Source of the DNA: Azorhizobium oxalatiphilum
GTDB taxonomy: Bacteria > Pseudomonadota > Alphaproteobacteria > Rhizobiales > Xanthobacteraceae
DNA: 64,000 bases
Direction of reading: 5' to 3'
NCBI RefSeq assembly: GCF_014635325.1
Contig: NZ_BMCT01000004.1
Coordinates: 124,001-188,000, forward strand
Shown here: piece by piece, positions 1 to 11,644 of the stretch
Numbering within the stretch: the stretch's first letter is position 1
How the letters are laid out: every line of letters begins with the position of its first letter
The notes under the pieces: generated by a model
Seen by the model: the letters and a program-made list of their open reading frames with translations, nothing else
Told to the model about the DNA's origin: nothing
The model's database searches: none
Position numbers and translations under genes: made by a program

Positions 1-2
1 TC

Positions 3-920
3 ACCGACTGGACGGCCGAGATGAAGGCCAAGGCCTCCATCTGCATCTCGCAGGACGCGACGCTGATCGAGTCGCTGGAGATCGCCAAGTCGCGCATCCA
101 GATCATGATCGACAAGGGCATGGACAATGCCGTCGGCGTGCTGAAGGGCCTGATCGCCAAGGCCGATGCCCGCATTGCCGAAATCCGCTCGGGCGAGAAG
201 CCGGCACTGACCCCCGACGCCAATGCGAAATACTTCGCCGAGGTCGTTGTGGATCTGGACCTCATCGACGAGCCGATGATCGCCGACCCGGACGTGAACA
301 ACGCCGATGTCTCGCGGCGCTATACCCACGACACCATCCGCCCGGTTTCCTACTACGGTGGCACCAAGAAGGTGGACCTGGGCTTCGTGGGCTCGTGCAT
401 GGTGCACAAGGGCGACATGAAGATTGTCGCGCAGATGCTCAAGAACATCGAGAAGGCCGAGGGCAAGGTGGAGTTCAAGGCACCCCTCGTGGTCGCCGCC
501 CCCACCTACAACATCATCGACGAGCTGAAGGCCGAAGGGGATTGGGAAATCCTCCAGAAGTATTCGGGCTTCGAATTCGATGATCTGGCCCCGAAGGGCA
601 CGGCGCGCACCGAATACGAGAACATCCTCTATCTGGAGCGTCCGGGCTGCAATCTCTGCATGGGCAACCAGGAGAAGGCGGAGAAGGGCGATACGGTTCT
701 GGCCACCTCGACCCGCCTGTTCCAGGGCCGCGTGGTGGAGGATACGGCCGAGAAGAAGGGCGAGTCCCTTCTGGCCTCGACCCCGGTGGTCGTGCTCTCG
801 GCGATCCTCGGCCGCACGCCGAGTGCCGAGGAATACAAGGCCGCCGTCGAAGGCATCGATCTGACCAAGTTCGCCCCGCCGCAGACGCCGAAGATCGACG
901 CTTTGTCCGTCCAGTACTAG
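3..920 (+). CDS. acnB: Aconitate hydratase B, C-terminal part (5' end outside window)
   Basis: TCA-cycle enzyme that interconverts citrate and isocitrate through a [4Fe-4S] cluster in the cytoplasm. Only the last ~306 codons are present; the frame is open to the left edge. The three cluster-ligand cysteines expected of AcnB are visible: one in FVGSCMVH and two in RPGCNLCMGNQ. The order of these motifs and the QKAEKGDT/TSTRLFQGR context match AcnB rather than AcnA. The gene ends at TAG and is followed by its own strong terminator, so it is transcriptionally separate from the leftward lux-like operon that faces it. Nothing looks broken. Confidence 0.96.
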   Translation, partial: TDWTAEMKAKASICISQDATLIESLEIAKSRIQIMIDKGMDNAVGVLKGLIAKADARIAEIRSGEKPALTPDANAKYFAEVVVDLDLIDEPMIADPDVNNADVSRRYTHDTIRPVSYYGGTKKVDLGFVGSCMVHKGDMKIVAQMLKNIEKAEGKVEFKAPLVVAAPTYNIIDELKAEGDWEILQKYSGFEFDDLAPKGTARTEYENILYLERPGCNLCMGNQEKAEKGDTVLATSTRLFQGRVVEDTAEKKGESLLASTPVVVLSAILGRTPSAEEYKAAVEGIDLTKFAPPQTPKIDALSVQY

Positions 921-990
921 GCAGGTAAGTCGCTCCAGCCATTCGGAGAATAGCGACAGGAGCGATTACACAAGAACTGACCGCAAGTGA

Positions 991-1029
991 TCGAGAGCTG
1001 GCGACGCATCGCCAGCTCTCGATTTTTTT
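991..1029 (+). terminator. Rho-independent terminator of acnB
   Basis: A perfect 14-base stem (TCGAGAGCTGGCGA / TCGCCAGCTCTCGA) with a CGCA loop is followed directly by seven T residues. It lies about 70 bases after the acnB stop codon. The remaining bases up to the luxC-like stop at 1204 show no gene. Confidence 0.93.
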
Positions 1030-1203
1030 CAAGCATGTACTCAATAACTTCCATGCTTCGGTCGCTTTGAGATTGGGCGTATGGACGACGCCGCGCGCGG
1101 TCCGTCCCGGAGAGACTGCGTCGTGGGATCGGCGATCGGCAGAATGACGTCGCCAGATCGGCCGTGAGCGGGAACGGAGCCCCCCGGAACCTGAAGGCGC
1201 GGG

Positions 1204-2439
1204 TCACATCACGCGGCAGGAGCGGGTCAGCTCGAAGAGGATGTCGTAGCCGTCCCAGACGTGATCAAAATCGAGCGCGGCACCCACGGGCGCCCAGCGT
1301 GATACGCCGGTTGCGAGGTTTCGCTCGGCGGCCTGCCGGATATCGTCAGCCGAAAATCCGAAATGCGTGACCGTCTGATCGCGCTCCCGCAGCAGGCCGT
1401 TCAGAGCGGCAAGATCGGGAATGAATACGATGCTCAGGAAGCCGCCGCCAATCCTGCGCTCAATGCGTTCGGCGGCGTCGGACACGACTGCGGTGAGTTC
1501 GGTGCCGCGCCAGACCACATCGCTCACACCGCCCGTCGCGGCCGCTGAGAAGCCGGCAGCCATCTTGGTGATCAACTGACCGGGTGCGCTGGTGGCGCCC
1601 CTGCCTGTCGCGATGCGGGACACGTCGTCCATCAGCCTTCTGATGGCCGGGCCATACTCCGGTGCGCCGCCGACCACATAGAGGGCCTGCGGGGAGGAGC
1701 AGGCCATCTGGTCGAAGACGAAGATGTCGTTGAACAGCCGACCCGCCAGCTCCTCCATGGCGGCCGCATCCAGCGCCGCCACCGTCGCGCCGTTCAGCAC
1801 GCCGAGGGACGTGCGATCCCCGAACCACAGGGACTTGCCGCCGTTGCGCAGCGGGAAGCCCTCGAAGGCGGCGATCTTGGCGTCCCCGCCCCAGACCACG
1901 CGCGCATCGCAGTGCGCGGAGACGATCCGGCTCATCTGGCTGTCGGACGGGTAGTGAACGAACAGTTGCGAGGTCTCGCCCGCCGCTTCCAGCGCGGCGA
2001 GGAACTGGTCGAGAACCCAGATCACATCAGGGGCCAGCTCCTGCGGCATGCGCACCACATTGGCGTTGCCGGAGAGGTAGGAGAGGATCCACGAATAGAG
2101 AAAGATGGTCTCCACATTTCTGGGCGGCAGATGGAAGGCGAGGCCGCGCGGCCGGCGCAGGGTTCCGGGCAGGTCCCTGTCCCGGAAGCTGCGCTCCAAC
2201 TGGCGGAGCGCGGCCTGGCGCGTCCAGAAGCCGAGATAGGTGATGAAAGGCGACACTTCGCCCTTGCGCCGGATGATGGCGTCCGCCACGGAGGCCACCA
2301 GTTGCACGCGCCCGTCGTCGAACGGCTGCGGCAATTGCCGGCGTGATGCATCCAGACGCGCGCAAAGCGTCTGCGCATCCATGGGCTGCCGTCCGCCCTG
2401 CGGCCCGAAGGCTGTGATGATCATGGGCATATCATCCAT
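1204..2439 (-). CDS. LuxC-like acyl-CoA reductase
   Basis: Member of the LuxC family of NADPH-dependent fatty-acyl reductases, an aldehyde-dehydrogenase-like fold that reduces an acyl thioester to a fatty aldehyde after transfer of the acyl group to an active-site Cys. The candidate nucleophile is C247 in FDQMACSSPQ, followed by the conserved SSPQ. The N-terminal RPRGLAFHLPPRNVE and the GNANVVRMP segment are also LuxC-like. At 411 aa it is slightly shorter than luminous-bacterium LuxC (about 480 aa). It is the last gene of the operon, 5 bases after the LuxE-like gene. No luxA or luxB lies nearby, so a bioluminescence role is not indicated; production of a fatty aldehyde or alcohol group for another product is inferred. 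Confidence 0.82.
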   Translation of the reverse strand: MDDMPMIITAFGPQGGRQPMDAQTLCARLDASRRQLPQPFDDGRVQLVASVADAIIRRKGEVSPFITYLGFWTRQAALRQLERSFRDRDLPGTLRRPRGLAFHLPPRNVETIFLYSWILSYLSGNANVVRMPQELAPDVIWVLDQFLAALEAAGETSQLFVHYPSDSQMSRIVSAHCDARVVWGGDAKIAAFEGFPLRNGGKSLWFGDRTSLGVLNGATVAALDAAAMEELAGRLFNDIFVFDQMACSSPQALYVVGGAPEYGPAIRRLMDDVSRIATGRGATSAPGQLITKMAAGFSAAATGGVSDVVWRGTELTAVVSDAAERIERRIGGGFLSIVFIPDLAALNGLLRERDQTVTHFGFSADDIRQAAERNLATGVSRWAPVGAALDFDHVWDGYDILFELTRSCRVM

Positions 2440-2444
2440 GCGCG

Positions 2445-3509
2445 TCAGCGAGCCTCCGTTGCGATGATGTCGGAACAGCCCCGCAGTTCGGCCTTTGCCA
2501 CCCGCCCGGCAATCGAGATGGCCTTGCCGAAGCGATTGCCCCGCCCGCCATCCACGGCGACCACCGTGCCTCGGTCCTCCGTCAGCACGCAGTGGCCCGG
2601 ATAGGAGCGCGGCAGCAGGGACACCACCTGCAATACGCCTTCCTCGCCGTCCGGCGCCTCCTCCCAGCTGCCGGGGCGGCGCACGATGACATCGGTGAAG
2701 TTGGGCGGGTAAAGGAGGCCGTCGGGGCCTTCCACGAACATGGAGCCGATCTGCTCCACGAAGCCGTAGAAATTATAGATCCGGCTCAGGTTGAACCGGG
2801 CTTCCAGCGCGGCGCGGAAGGCAGCGTTGGACACGCGCTTTTCCTCCAGCTTCTTCCAGCCGCCGGAATGGACGAGGATCGCGTTGGAAAGGTCGAGTTC
2901 GCCATCGCCGAACTGCTCGAACAGCTTGGTCCACACCAGGAAGGTGAAGCCGAAGATAAGGAACGGCCGCCCGCCGTTGGCGGCCACAAAGCGATGAACG
3001 GCGGCAGCGTCGATCTCAAGGTCCGGCGTCAGCGCGAAGGTCGCCTTGGCGCCGAACTTCATCATGCCCAGCACGCCGGCACCACGCGCCGTCAGATTGT
3101 CGGCCTTGAGGACATCCTTGGTGTCGATGGCGAGGAACGGCAGGCGACTGTCGCCGAGGATCGGCCGGAAGGTGGCGATCAGGGCGCGGGCCTGCCGGTC
3201 GGCCGTCTCCGCATCGACGATGATGCGGCTCGGCGTCTGCCCCGTCGTGCCGCTCGACTGAAGGGTGATGGCGGGCGACGTCGTTGAGGAAAGCTCCTGC
3301 AGCTTGAACAGCTGCACCGGCAGGAACGGCAGATCGGCCATCGCTCCATAGGACTTCAGGCCGCCCCACGCGGCATCGATGATCCGGGCGTAGGGCGGGC
3401 ATCGCTCGTAATGAAAGCGGGTCAGTTCGTTCAGGCCCGGCAGCAGCAGATCCTGTTTCGCGCTCTGCCGCAGGGAATAGGGCGGTGTCTCCAGAAGTCG
3501 CTCAAACAT
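2445..3509 (-). CDS. LuxE/PaaK-like acyl-protein synthetase
   Basis: Adenylate-forming enzyme of the LuxE (long-chain-fatty-acid luciferin-component ligase) family. Such enzymes activate a fatty acid as acyl-AMP, form an acyl-enzyme and hand the acyl group to LuxC. The adenylation P-loop is visible as SSGTTGQTPS at about residues 85-94. Length (354 aa) fits LuxE (about 370 aa). The start overlaps the 3' end of the acyl-CoA synthetase gene by 8 bases, implying translational coupling, and the stop is 5 bases from the luxC-like gene, so the two form a LuxE-LuxC pair as in lux operons. The physiological substrate is unknown. Confidence 0.82.
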   Translation of the reverse strand: MFERLLETPPYSLRQSAKQDLLLPGLNELTRFHYERCPPYARIIDAAWGGLKSYGAMADLPFLPVQLFKLQELSSTTSPAITLQSSGTTGQTPSRIIVDAETADRQARALIATFRPILGDSRLPFLAIDTKDVLKADNLTARGAGVLGMMKFGAKATFALTPDLEIDAAAVHRFVAANGGRPFLIFGFTFLVWTKLFEQFGDGELDLSNAILVHSGGWKKLEEKRVSNAAFRAALEARFNLSRIYNFYGFVEQIGSMFVEGPDGLLYPPNFTDVIVRRPGSWEEAPDGEEGVLQVVSLLPRSYPGHCVLTEDRGTVVAVDGGRGNRFGKAISIAGRVAKAELRGCSDIIATEAR

Positions 3510-4956
3510 TCAGCGCCTCCTTCACACGCGCATAGTCGATCTTGCCGCTGGACTTGCGCGCAAGCTCCGGCAGCGTGCGGATGAGGAAGCTCGTCGCGGG
3601 GATCTTGCAGGCCCGTGCCAGCGCCTTCGCCCGCTCCTTCGCATCCGCGGGCATGTCGCCCTCGAAGGCCACGGCGATGCGCTCGCCCAGATCTACACAG
3701 GCAACCATGCCGAGCACGCCCAGATCCCGCTCCATATCGTCGAGGCTGAGCCGCAGACCGGCAATCTTGGCAAAGCGTGCGGCGCGTCCGGACAGGAACA
3801 GGAAGCCCTCGGCATCGAGCCGTCCAAGGTCGCCGGTCTCCAGTCGTCCGCCCATGATGTCGCCGCGTGTCAGGTCGGCACGGTGCTCGGCATATCCCAG
3901 CATGACGTTGGCCCCCTCATAGACCACGCCGCCTGTCTCTCCGGCGGGCAGCAGGCGGCCTTCGGCATCCTCGATGCGCAGGCACCCGCCGGGCATGGCG
4001 ATGCCCACCGATCCGAGCTTCTCCGGCAGCCTTTCACTGGGCAGGCAGGCCATGCGCGGGGCTGCCTCGGTCTGCCCGTACATGACGAAAAAACGTGCGC
4101 CCCGATCGCTGGCCTTTGCCTGCATCAAGGTCTGGAAGCGGGCATCCAGATGGCCGCCGGCCTGCGTGAAGGTGTCGACCGAAGGGGGGACCAGCTCCAG
4201 GCCGAGGCGGGCGAGCACGCTGTAATGGAACGGCACGCCGGGAAAATGGGTGCCGCCGCTCGCGAGAACCTTGCCCCAGAAGTCCGGGGAAGTGATCGCA
4301 TCCTCAAGAAAGGCGATCCGGCCGCCCGCCACCAGATGCGAGGTGGCCACCGACAGGCCGTAGGAATAATGGAGGGGCAGATGCGCGATCGCCACGCTGT
4401 CCGGCGTGATGGCAAGGCTCTCCGCGATCTGCCGGGCATTGGCTGTCACCGCGCTCCACGAGAGGCGCACGAATTTTGCGCTGCCTGTGGTGCCTGAGGT
4501 CAGCAGCAGCAGGCCGAGTTCCGGCGCTGGCGGGCTGTCCGCCTCCGCGTCCTGCCGGTACGCCATGAACGGGCGTGCGCCCTCGACGGCCACATGCGTC
4601 CAGTTGCTCCCGCCGCAGAGCGCGAGGGCCGGGGACGGATCTGCTGCCAGCACGATCTCGGGCCGATAGCGATCGCGCAGGGCGGCCAGCTTTTCCGGAG
4701 GCAGCGTCGGGTCGACAAGCGCCACCGCATGTCCCGCTGCCGCCGCCGCCAGCAAGCCGATCAGGCTGCTCCGGTGATTGGCCGCGAGGAGAAAGATGAG
4801 CTGCTTCCCCGGCCGCGCCATGGTCGCGGCGAGCATCAGCACCTCGGCACGAACCTCGCCCGCCGACAGCCAGCGTCTGCCGGCGTCATCCCACAGCAGC
4901 GGCGTGGAGGGGGCCCGATGCTCGCCCAGCAGGCCCGCGCAGGAGGGATCGATCAT
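3502..4956 (-). CDS. AMP-dependent acyl-CoA/acyl-ACP synthetase
   Basis: ANL-superfamily ligase that adenylates a carboxylic acid and transfers it to CoA or a carrier protein. The P-loop LLLTSGTTGSAK lies at about residues 150-161 and the C-terminal catalytic Lys motif RKSSGKID near residue 470. The substrate-pocket segment YGQTEAAPRM is the usual A5 motif. Its position between the FabG-like gene (15-base gap) and the luxE-like gene (8-base overlap), in an operon carrying its own carrier protein, suggests that it loads that carrier protein. Whether CoA or ACP is the acceptor cannot be told from the sequence. Confidence 0.85.
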   Translation of the reverse strand: MIDPSCAGLLGEHRAPSTPLLWDDAGRRWLSAGEVRAEVLMLAATMARPGKQLIFLLAANHRSSLIGLLAAAAAGHAVALVDPTLPPEKLAALRDRYRPEIVLAADPSPALALCGGSNWTHVAVEGARPFMAYRQDAEADSPPAPELGLLLLTSGTTGSAKFVRLSWSAVTANARQIAESLAITPDSVAIAHLPLHYSYGLSVATSHLVAGGRIAFLEDAITSPDFWGKVLASGGTHFPGVPFHYSVLARLGLELVPPSVDTFTQAGGHLDARFQTLMQAKASDRGARFFVMYGQTEAAPRMACLPSERLPEKLGSVGIAMPGGCLRIEDAEGRLLPAGETGGVVYEGANVMLGYAEHRADLTRGDIMGGRLETGDLGRLDAEGFLFLSGRAARFAKIAGLRLSLDDMERDLGVLGMVACVDLGERIAVAFEGDMPADAKERAKALARACKIPATSFLIRTLPELARKSSGKIDYARVKEALNV

Positions 4957-4971
4957 GGCCGCTGGCCCCCG

Positions 4972-5712
4972 CTAGATGACCATGCCGCCATCGACCCGGA
5001 GAACCTGTCCGGTGATGTAGCGGGACATGTCGGAGCACAGGAAGAGCACGGCATCGGCCACGTCCTCGGGCGTGCCCGCCCGGCCGAGGCCGATGGCCTT
5101 CAGCGACTGGGCCCGGACCTCGTCGCCCAGCCCGGCGGTCATCTCGGTCTCGATATAGCCGGGAGCGACGGCATTGACGCGCACGCCCTTCGACGCCAGT
5201 TCCTTGGCGGCGGCGCGCGTTGCGCCGATGACGCCGGCCTTGGACGCGGCATAGGCCATCTGTCCTGCCGCGCCCTCGAGGCCGACCACGGATGCGACGT
5301 TCACGATGCTGCCACCCGACCGCGCCAGCAGGCGGGCCGCAGCCTGGATCAGGTGCATGGGAGCCGCGAGGTTCAGATCGAGCGTGGCACGCATGTCCTC
5401 ATCGGAGATCATGCCGATCATCGCCGCCCGCATGGTCCCGGCATTGTTGACCAGCGCATCAAGTCGCTTGTGACGGGCGAATACCGCTCGCACCAGCTGC
5501 CGCGCGGCCTCGGGATCGGCCATGTCACCAGCCTGCACGGACACCCGGTCCGGGGCGGAGGCCGCGAGTTCGTCTGCGACGGAGGCGTCGAAATTGCGCG
5601 AATTGAGGACGACGGTTGCCCCCGCCGCGATCAGACGCCGCGCAACGGCAAGGCCGATGCCCCGCGACGCTCCCGTGATGAGCGCGACCTTGCCGGACAG
5701 GTCAATGGACAT
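4972..5712 (-). CDS. SDR-family 3-oxoacyl-ACP reductase (FabG-like)
   Basis: Classical short-chain dehydrogenase/reductase of 246 aa. The cofactor motif TGASRGIG is at residues 13-20, NNAG at 89-92, the catalytic Ser at 141 (NVASVVG), and Tyr154 and Lys158 in YAASK. The residue pattern fits NADPH-dependent FabG-type reductases. It overlaps the ACP gene by 11 bases, which supports action on an acyl-ACP. No ketosynthase is present in the operon, so either the 3-oxo substrate comes from primary fatty-acid synthesis or the enzyme reduces another carbonyl of the pathway product. Confidence 0.88.
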   Translation of the reverse strand: MSIDLSGKVALITGASRGIGLAVARRLIAAGATVVLNSRNFDASVADELAASAPDRVSVQAGDMADPEAARQLVRAVFARHKRLDALVNNAGTMRAAMIGMISDEDMRATLDLNLAAPMHLIQAAARLLARSGGSIVNVASVVGLEGAAGQMAYAASKAGVIGATRAAAKELASKGVRVNAVAPGYIETEMTAGLGDEVRAQSLKAIGLGRAGTPEDVADAVLFLCSDMSRYITGQVLRVDGGMVI

Positions 5713-5938
5713 CGTACTTGGCCATGATCTCGACAGCTTTCTGGAAGCTGCTCATGGCCAGGATGTCGTTCGCCTCCAGCATGGCGTCGAAATGTGTTTC
5801 CAGCGCAGCCACCAGCGTCATGTGCCCGATGGAGTTCCAGTCGGGGAATTCTCGGTAGACCAGCGTGCCGCGATCCGTCCCCTCTGCGAGGTCGAAGGTT
5901 TCCTGGAATGCAGCGAAGACCTTTTCCTCTAGAGTCAT
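5702..5938 (-). CDS. Acyl carrier protein
   Basis: Small acidic four-helix carrier protein of 78 aa. The predicted phosphopantetheine attachment Ser is S36 in FPDWNSIGHM, a variant of the usual DSL motif seen in specialised carrier proteins. It is distinct from the housekeeping AcpP. The start is preceded by AAGGGG. It lies between the GNAT gene and fabG-like gene and probably carries the acyl chain that the synthetase, SDR, LuxE-like and LuxC-like proteins act on. Confidence 0.86.
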   Translation of the reverse strand: MTLEEKVFAAFQETFDLAEGTDRGTLVYREFPDWNSIGHMTLVAALETHFDAMLEANDILAMSSFQKAVEIMAKYDVH

Positions 5939-5997
5939 GCGACGTCCCCTTGGGTGTAATGATTTTCCTGAATCAGGCTGAAGCTGCGTTTTGTGCG

Positions 5998-6531
5998 TCA
6001 GTTCGCCGGCGGAAGCTTTTTCTGAAGTAGAACAACGTCATGCCGCTGTCCATCCGCATCGACGAAATGACTTTCCAGCGTGCCGATCAATTTGTAGCCG
6101 CACAGGTAATTCATCCGGATTGAATCCGTGTTATCTGCCCTGATCTCTGCCATGAGCTTCAGAAGGCCAAGATCAAATCGAGCGGCGCGCATCAGTTCGC
6201 GCATGGCGAGGAGCGCGACGCCGGGCAGGCGGCAGTCATCCCTGACGGCGACCGCGCCATAGCCGTATCGGTCGCGCAGGCTGACCTGGCTGATCTGGAT
6301 GAAGCCCAAAGCAGGCCCACCAGGCTGGGACATCACACGAAACAGCCCGCCCGGTTCGTTCACCCGGCGCTCGATCCAGTCGCGAACGGACGCATTGTCC
6401 GTGCGATCGGGAATGGCCATCAACATCGCCTGCATGCGCGGATCGCGGCGGATCCCGGCGAGCGCCTCAAAGTCGGTGTCGGCCGGCAGCCTGAAAATGA
6501 CCGTTGGGGCGTCGGCTTCGCCTTGCAGCAT
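5998..6531 (-). CDS. GNAT-family N-acyltransferase
   Basis: 177-aa protein of the GCN5-related (RimJ/RimL-like) acyltransferase family, predicted to transfer an acyl group from CoA or ACP to an amine. Recognisable are the central beta-strand region GLFRVMSQPGGPALGFIQI, the acyl-donor loop region AVRDDCRLPGVALLAM and the C-terminal ADNTDSIRMNYLCGYKLIG, which matches the RimJ/L pattern AxNxxSxxxxxxxGF. An upstream in-frame ATG at 6624 exists, but the ATG at 6531 has a strong AGGAGAGG ribosome-binding site, so the shorter form is chosen. It is the first gene of the lux-like operon, 59 bases ahead of the ACP gene. Confidence 0.78.
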   Translation of the reverse strand: MLQGEADAPTVIFRLPADTDFEALAGIRRDPRMQAMLMAIPDRTDNASVRDWIERRVNEPGGLFRVMSQPGGPALGFIQISQVSLRDRYGYGAVAVRDDCRLPGVALLAMRELMRAARFDLGLLKLMAEIRADNTDSIRMNYLCGYKLIGTLESHFVDADGQRHDVVLLQKKLPPAN

Positions 6532-6620
6532 TATCCTCTCCTGGGGGGAAGCTCTGTGCGGGGAGTGCATTCTTGTTGTGCAGCCACCTACCATGATCCC
6601 GTCGAAAAAAGCATTCTCTC

Positions 6621-6635
6621 GCATTGCTTGTGCCA
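6621..6635 (-). promoter_or_regulatory. Candidate sigma-54 (RpoN) promoter for the lux-like operon
   Basis: Read on the minus strand this is TGGCACAAGCAATGC, preceded by C, so YTGGCAC is complete. The -24 GG and -12 GC are separated by exactly 10 bases as required, and three of the four bases of TTGC match. It lies about 90 bases upstream of the GNAT start. Known consensus: YTGGCACG-N4-TTGCW. The match is by eye. Confidence 0.5.
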
Positions 6636-6879
6636 GCGTTGCTTGTCCATCACCGCGGCGTGATCCTGCTGCGGCGTCACCACATGGCCGCAGTCAGCGA
6701 GCCGATCTGCTTCGTCTTCGGCGGTGCAGCCGCGTTATGGATGCTACGGCCGGCGGTGCATTTAAGTTCCCGGGGCACGGCCCTGGAAGATAATGGAAAA
6801 AGGGTCCGGTGGCAGGACCAGGGGCAGGCATGCCGAGCAGAGGCCGGGCGCACTATCGTAGTGACGCCTGCTCTCGCCT

Positions 6880-6917
6880 GAAACAGAAAGGGCCGGGAGC
6901 GTGCATGCTCCCGGCCC
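6880..6917 (-). terminator. Terminator of the czc operon
   Basis: An 11-base perfect stem (GGGCCGGGAGC / GCTCCCGGCCC) with a 6-base loop. On the minus strand it is followed by a T-rich tail, TTTCTGTTTC. It lies about 70 bases after the stop codon of the last gene in the metal-efflux operon. Confidence 0.85.
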
Positions 6918-6985
6918 CTCTGGTTGTGGTGCCGTGCCGGTCCTCGGGACCGCACAGGCAATGTCTTTGGCCTTTCCGAAAGATC

Positions 6986-7360
6986 TCAGCGGGTGGTGAA
7001 TTTCGCCTGTCCGGATTTGCCGGCGGACGATTTGACGGCAAACGTCACGGTGCTGCCTGCCGGGAGGGCGGAGGGCAGGTCCGCCCGCAGCGACGAGCCG
7101 GAGGCGATGAGCTGAACGGTCTTGCGCTCACCCCCGCTCACCACCAGCGCCGATGCAACGAATCCCTTGGTGTCGATGGGCTTTCCCGCCTCGTCGATGA
7201 TGTTGAGCACCAGACTGTTTCCGCTGGGCAGGAACTCGGCATGGACACCGGCGACATCCTGCATCTGGCCACCGTTTGGCCCCTTGTCATCATGCGCGTG
7301 CTGGGCGAGCGCGGGCGTGGCGAGCAGGATGGCGGCGGCGATAACGATCTTCTTCAGCAT
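6986..7360 (-). CDS. Small periplasmic protein of the metal-efflux operon
   Basis: 124-aa protein with a typical Sec signal peptide (MLKK followed by a hydrophobic stretch to ATPALAQ, cleavage near residue 20). Mature N-terminus HAHDDKGPNGGQ is His/Asp rich, a plausible metal-binding segment. The rest looks like a small beta-rich domain with no motif I can name. It is the last gene of the czc-type operon, 30 bases after the RND pump gene, and similar small proteins accompany HME-RND pumps. A periplasmic metal-binding or sensing role is inferred. Confidence 0.72.
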   Translation of the reverse strand: MLKKIVIAAAILLATPALAQHAHDDKGPNGGQMQDVAGVHAEFLPSGNSLVLNIIDEAGKPIDTKGFVASALVVSGGERKTVQLIASGSSLRADLPSALPAGSTVTFAVKSSAGKSGQAKFTTR

Positions 7361-7390
7361 GGGTTTTCCTTTCGTTGGATGTGCGATGGA

Positions 7391-10636
<3,246 letters not shown>

Positions 10637-11644
10637 TCAATGTTCATGGGTGGCGCTCCCCTTGGCGAGCTCGGCCTTCACCACGAAGCTGTTCTTCGCC
10701 GCGTAGACGTCGCCGGGCATGAGGCCGAACAGGATCTCGACCCATTGGCCGTCGCGGCGGCCGATTTCCACGTCGCGGGCATCGAACGTGTCGCCATCGC
10801 GGACGAACACCACGTTGCGGCCGTCTATGGTCTGGATGGCGCTGTCGCGCACGGCGAGGTCCACGGGCTCTTCGGCGAGAACCGCGTGGCCCACCGCGAA
10901 CAGGCCGGGCCGCAGGCGCAGGTCCGGATTGGCGACCACCACCCGCGCGAGCGCGCTCTGGGTGTCCGTGGCGCCGATGGGCGACACATAGGCCACCCTG
11001 CCGGCGATGGGGGCGCCGCCATCCTCCGGATCGATATGGACCGGACTTCCCACCTTGATGCGTGCGAAATCACGGCGATAAACGGACAGGTCCACCCACA
11101 CGGTGGAGAGATCGGCCACCACGAAGGCGGGTTTCTGCTCGGAGACATATTCGCCGAGGCCGACCTGACGGCTGACGATGGTGCCGCTGATGGGCGCCTT
11201 CAGTTCGTATGTCGTAAGGCTCTGGTTGCTCTCGATCCGCGCCAGCGCATCGTCCTTGTTCACCTGATCGCCAATGCTGCGGCGAATGTCGCGCACCACG
11301 CCGGGGAAGCGCGGCGTCACCTGCACGATGGCTTCCTGATTGGCCTGGATAAGGCCGTTCAGGCGCAGTTCCACCCGCAGCGCGCCGGGGCCTGCGGTTT
11401 CAAGGCCGATGCCGGAGCTGGCGAGCTTGGCATCGGGAAGGGACACGCTGGTGCCGCCCTCCGCATGGTCTTCCTCGCCATGGCCGCCATGGCCTTCCTC
11501 TGAATGCCCGGCTTCGCCGCCTTCGGCATGGCCGCCGGCCTGCGTCGCCGCCGGCGCCGTCCTCGACTGGAGGGCGTAAACCGCTCCGGACCCCATGGCG
11601 AGGCCGAGCAGAAGCAATGCGATGTCACGCGCTGGGCGGCTCAT
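10637..11644 (-). CDS. czcB: RND periplasmic adaptor (membrane-fusion) protein, CzcB-type
   Basis: 335-aa membrane-fusion protein that links the RND pump to the outer-membrane channel. N-terminal membrane anchor/signal (ALLLLGLAMGSGAVYAL) is followed by a strikingly His/Glu-rich stretch at about residues 37-64 (GHSEEGHGGHGEEDH), a likely metal-binding segment. Then come the lipoyl/barrel-sandwich half motifs (VTPRFPGVV, LKAPISGTIV) and a beta-barrel region. Its start overlaps the czcC stop by 4 bases (ATGA), so translation is coupled. Confidence 0.92.
   Translation of the reverse strand: MSRPARDIALLLLGLAMGSGAVYALQSRTAPAATQAGGHAEGGEAGHSEEGHGGHGEEDHAEGGTSVSLPDAKLASSGIGLETAGPGALRVELRLNGLIQANQEAIVQVTPRFPGVVRDIRRSIGDQVNKDDALARIESNQSLTTYELKAPISGTIVSRQVGLGEYVSEQKPAFVVADLSTVWVDLSVYRRDFARIKVGSPVHIDPEDGGAPIAGRVAYVSPIGATDTQSALARVVVANPDLRLRPGLFAVGHAVLAEEPVDLAVRDSAIQTIDGRNVVFVRDGDTFDARDVEIGRRDGQWVEILFGLMPGDVYAAKNSFVVKAELAKGSATHEH

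Larger units (their letters stand above)
6532..6985. other. Intergenic region between GNAT and czc operons
   Basis: 454 bases without a convincing gene. The left part (to about 6640) is the leader and sigma-54-like promoter of the leftward lux-like operon. The right part (6880-6917) carries the terminator of the incoming czc operon. The middle has only short open frames with no recognisable protein features. Confidence 0.7.

Noticed and set aside
6624-6881. Open frame of 85 codons between GNAT and czc genes
   Set aside because: It runs through the promoter region, has no ribosome-binding site or recognisable feature, and ends close to the czc terminator.
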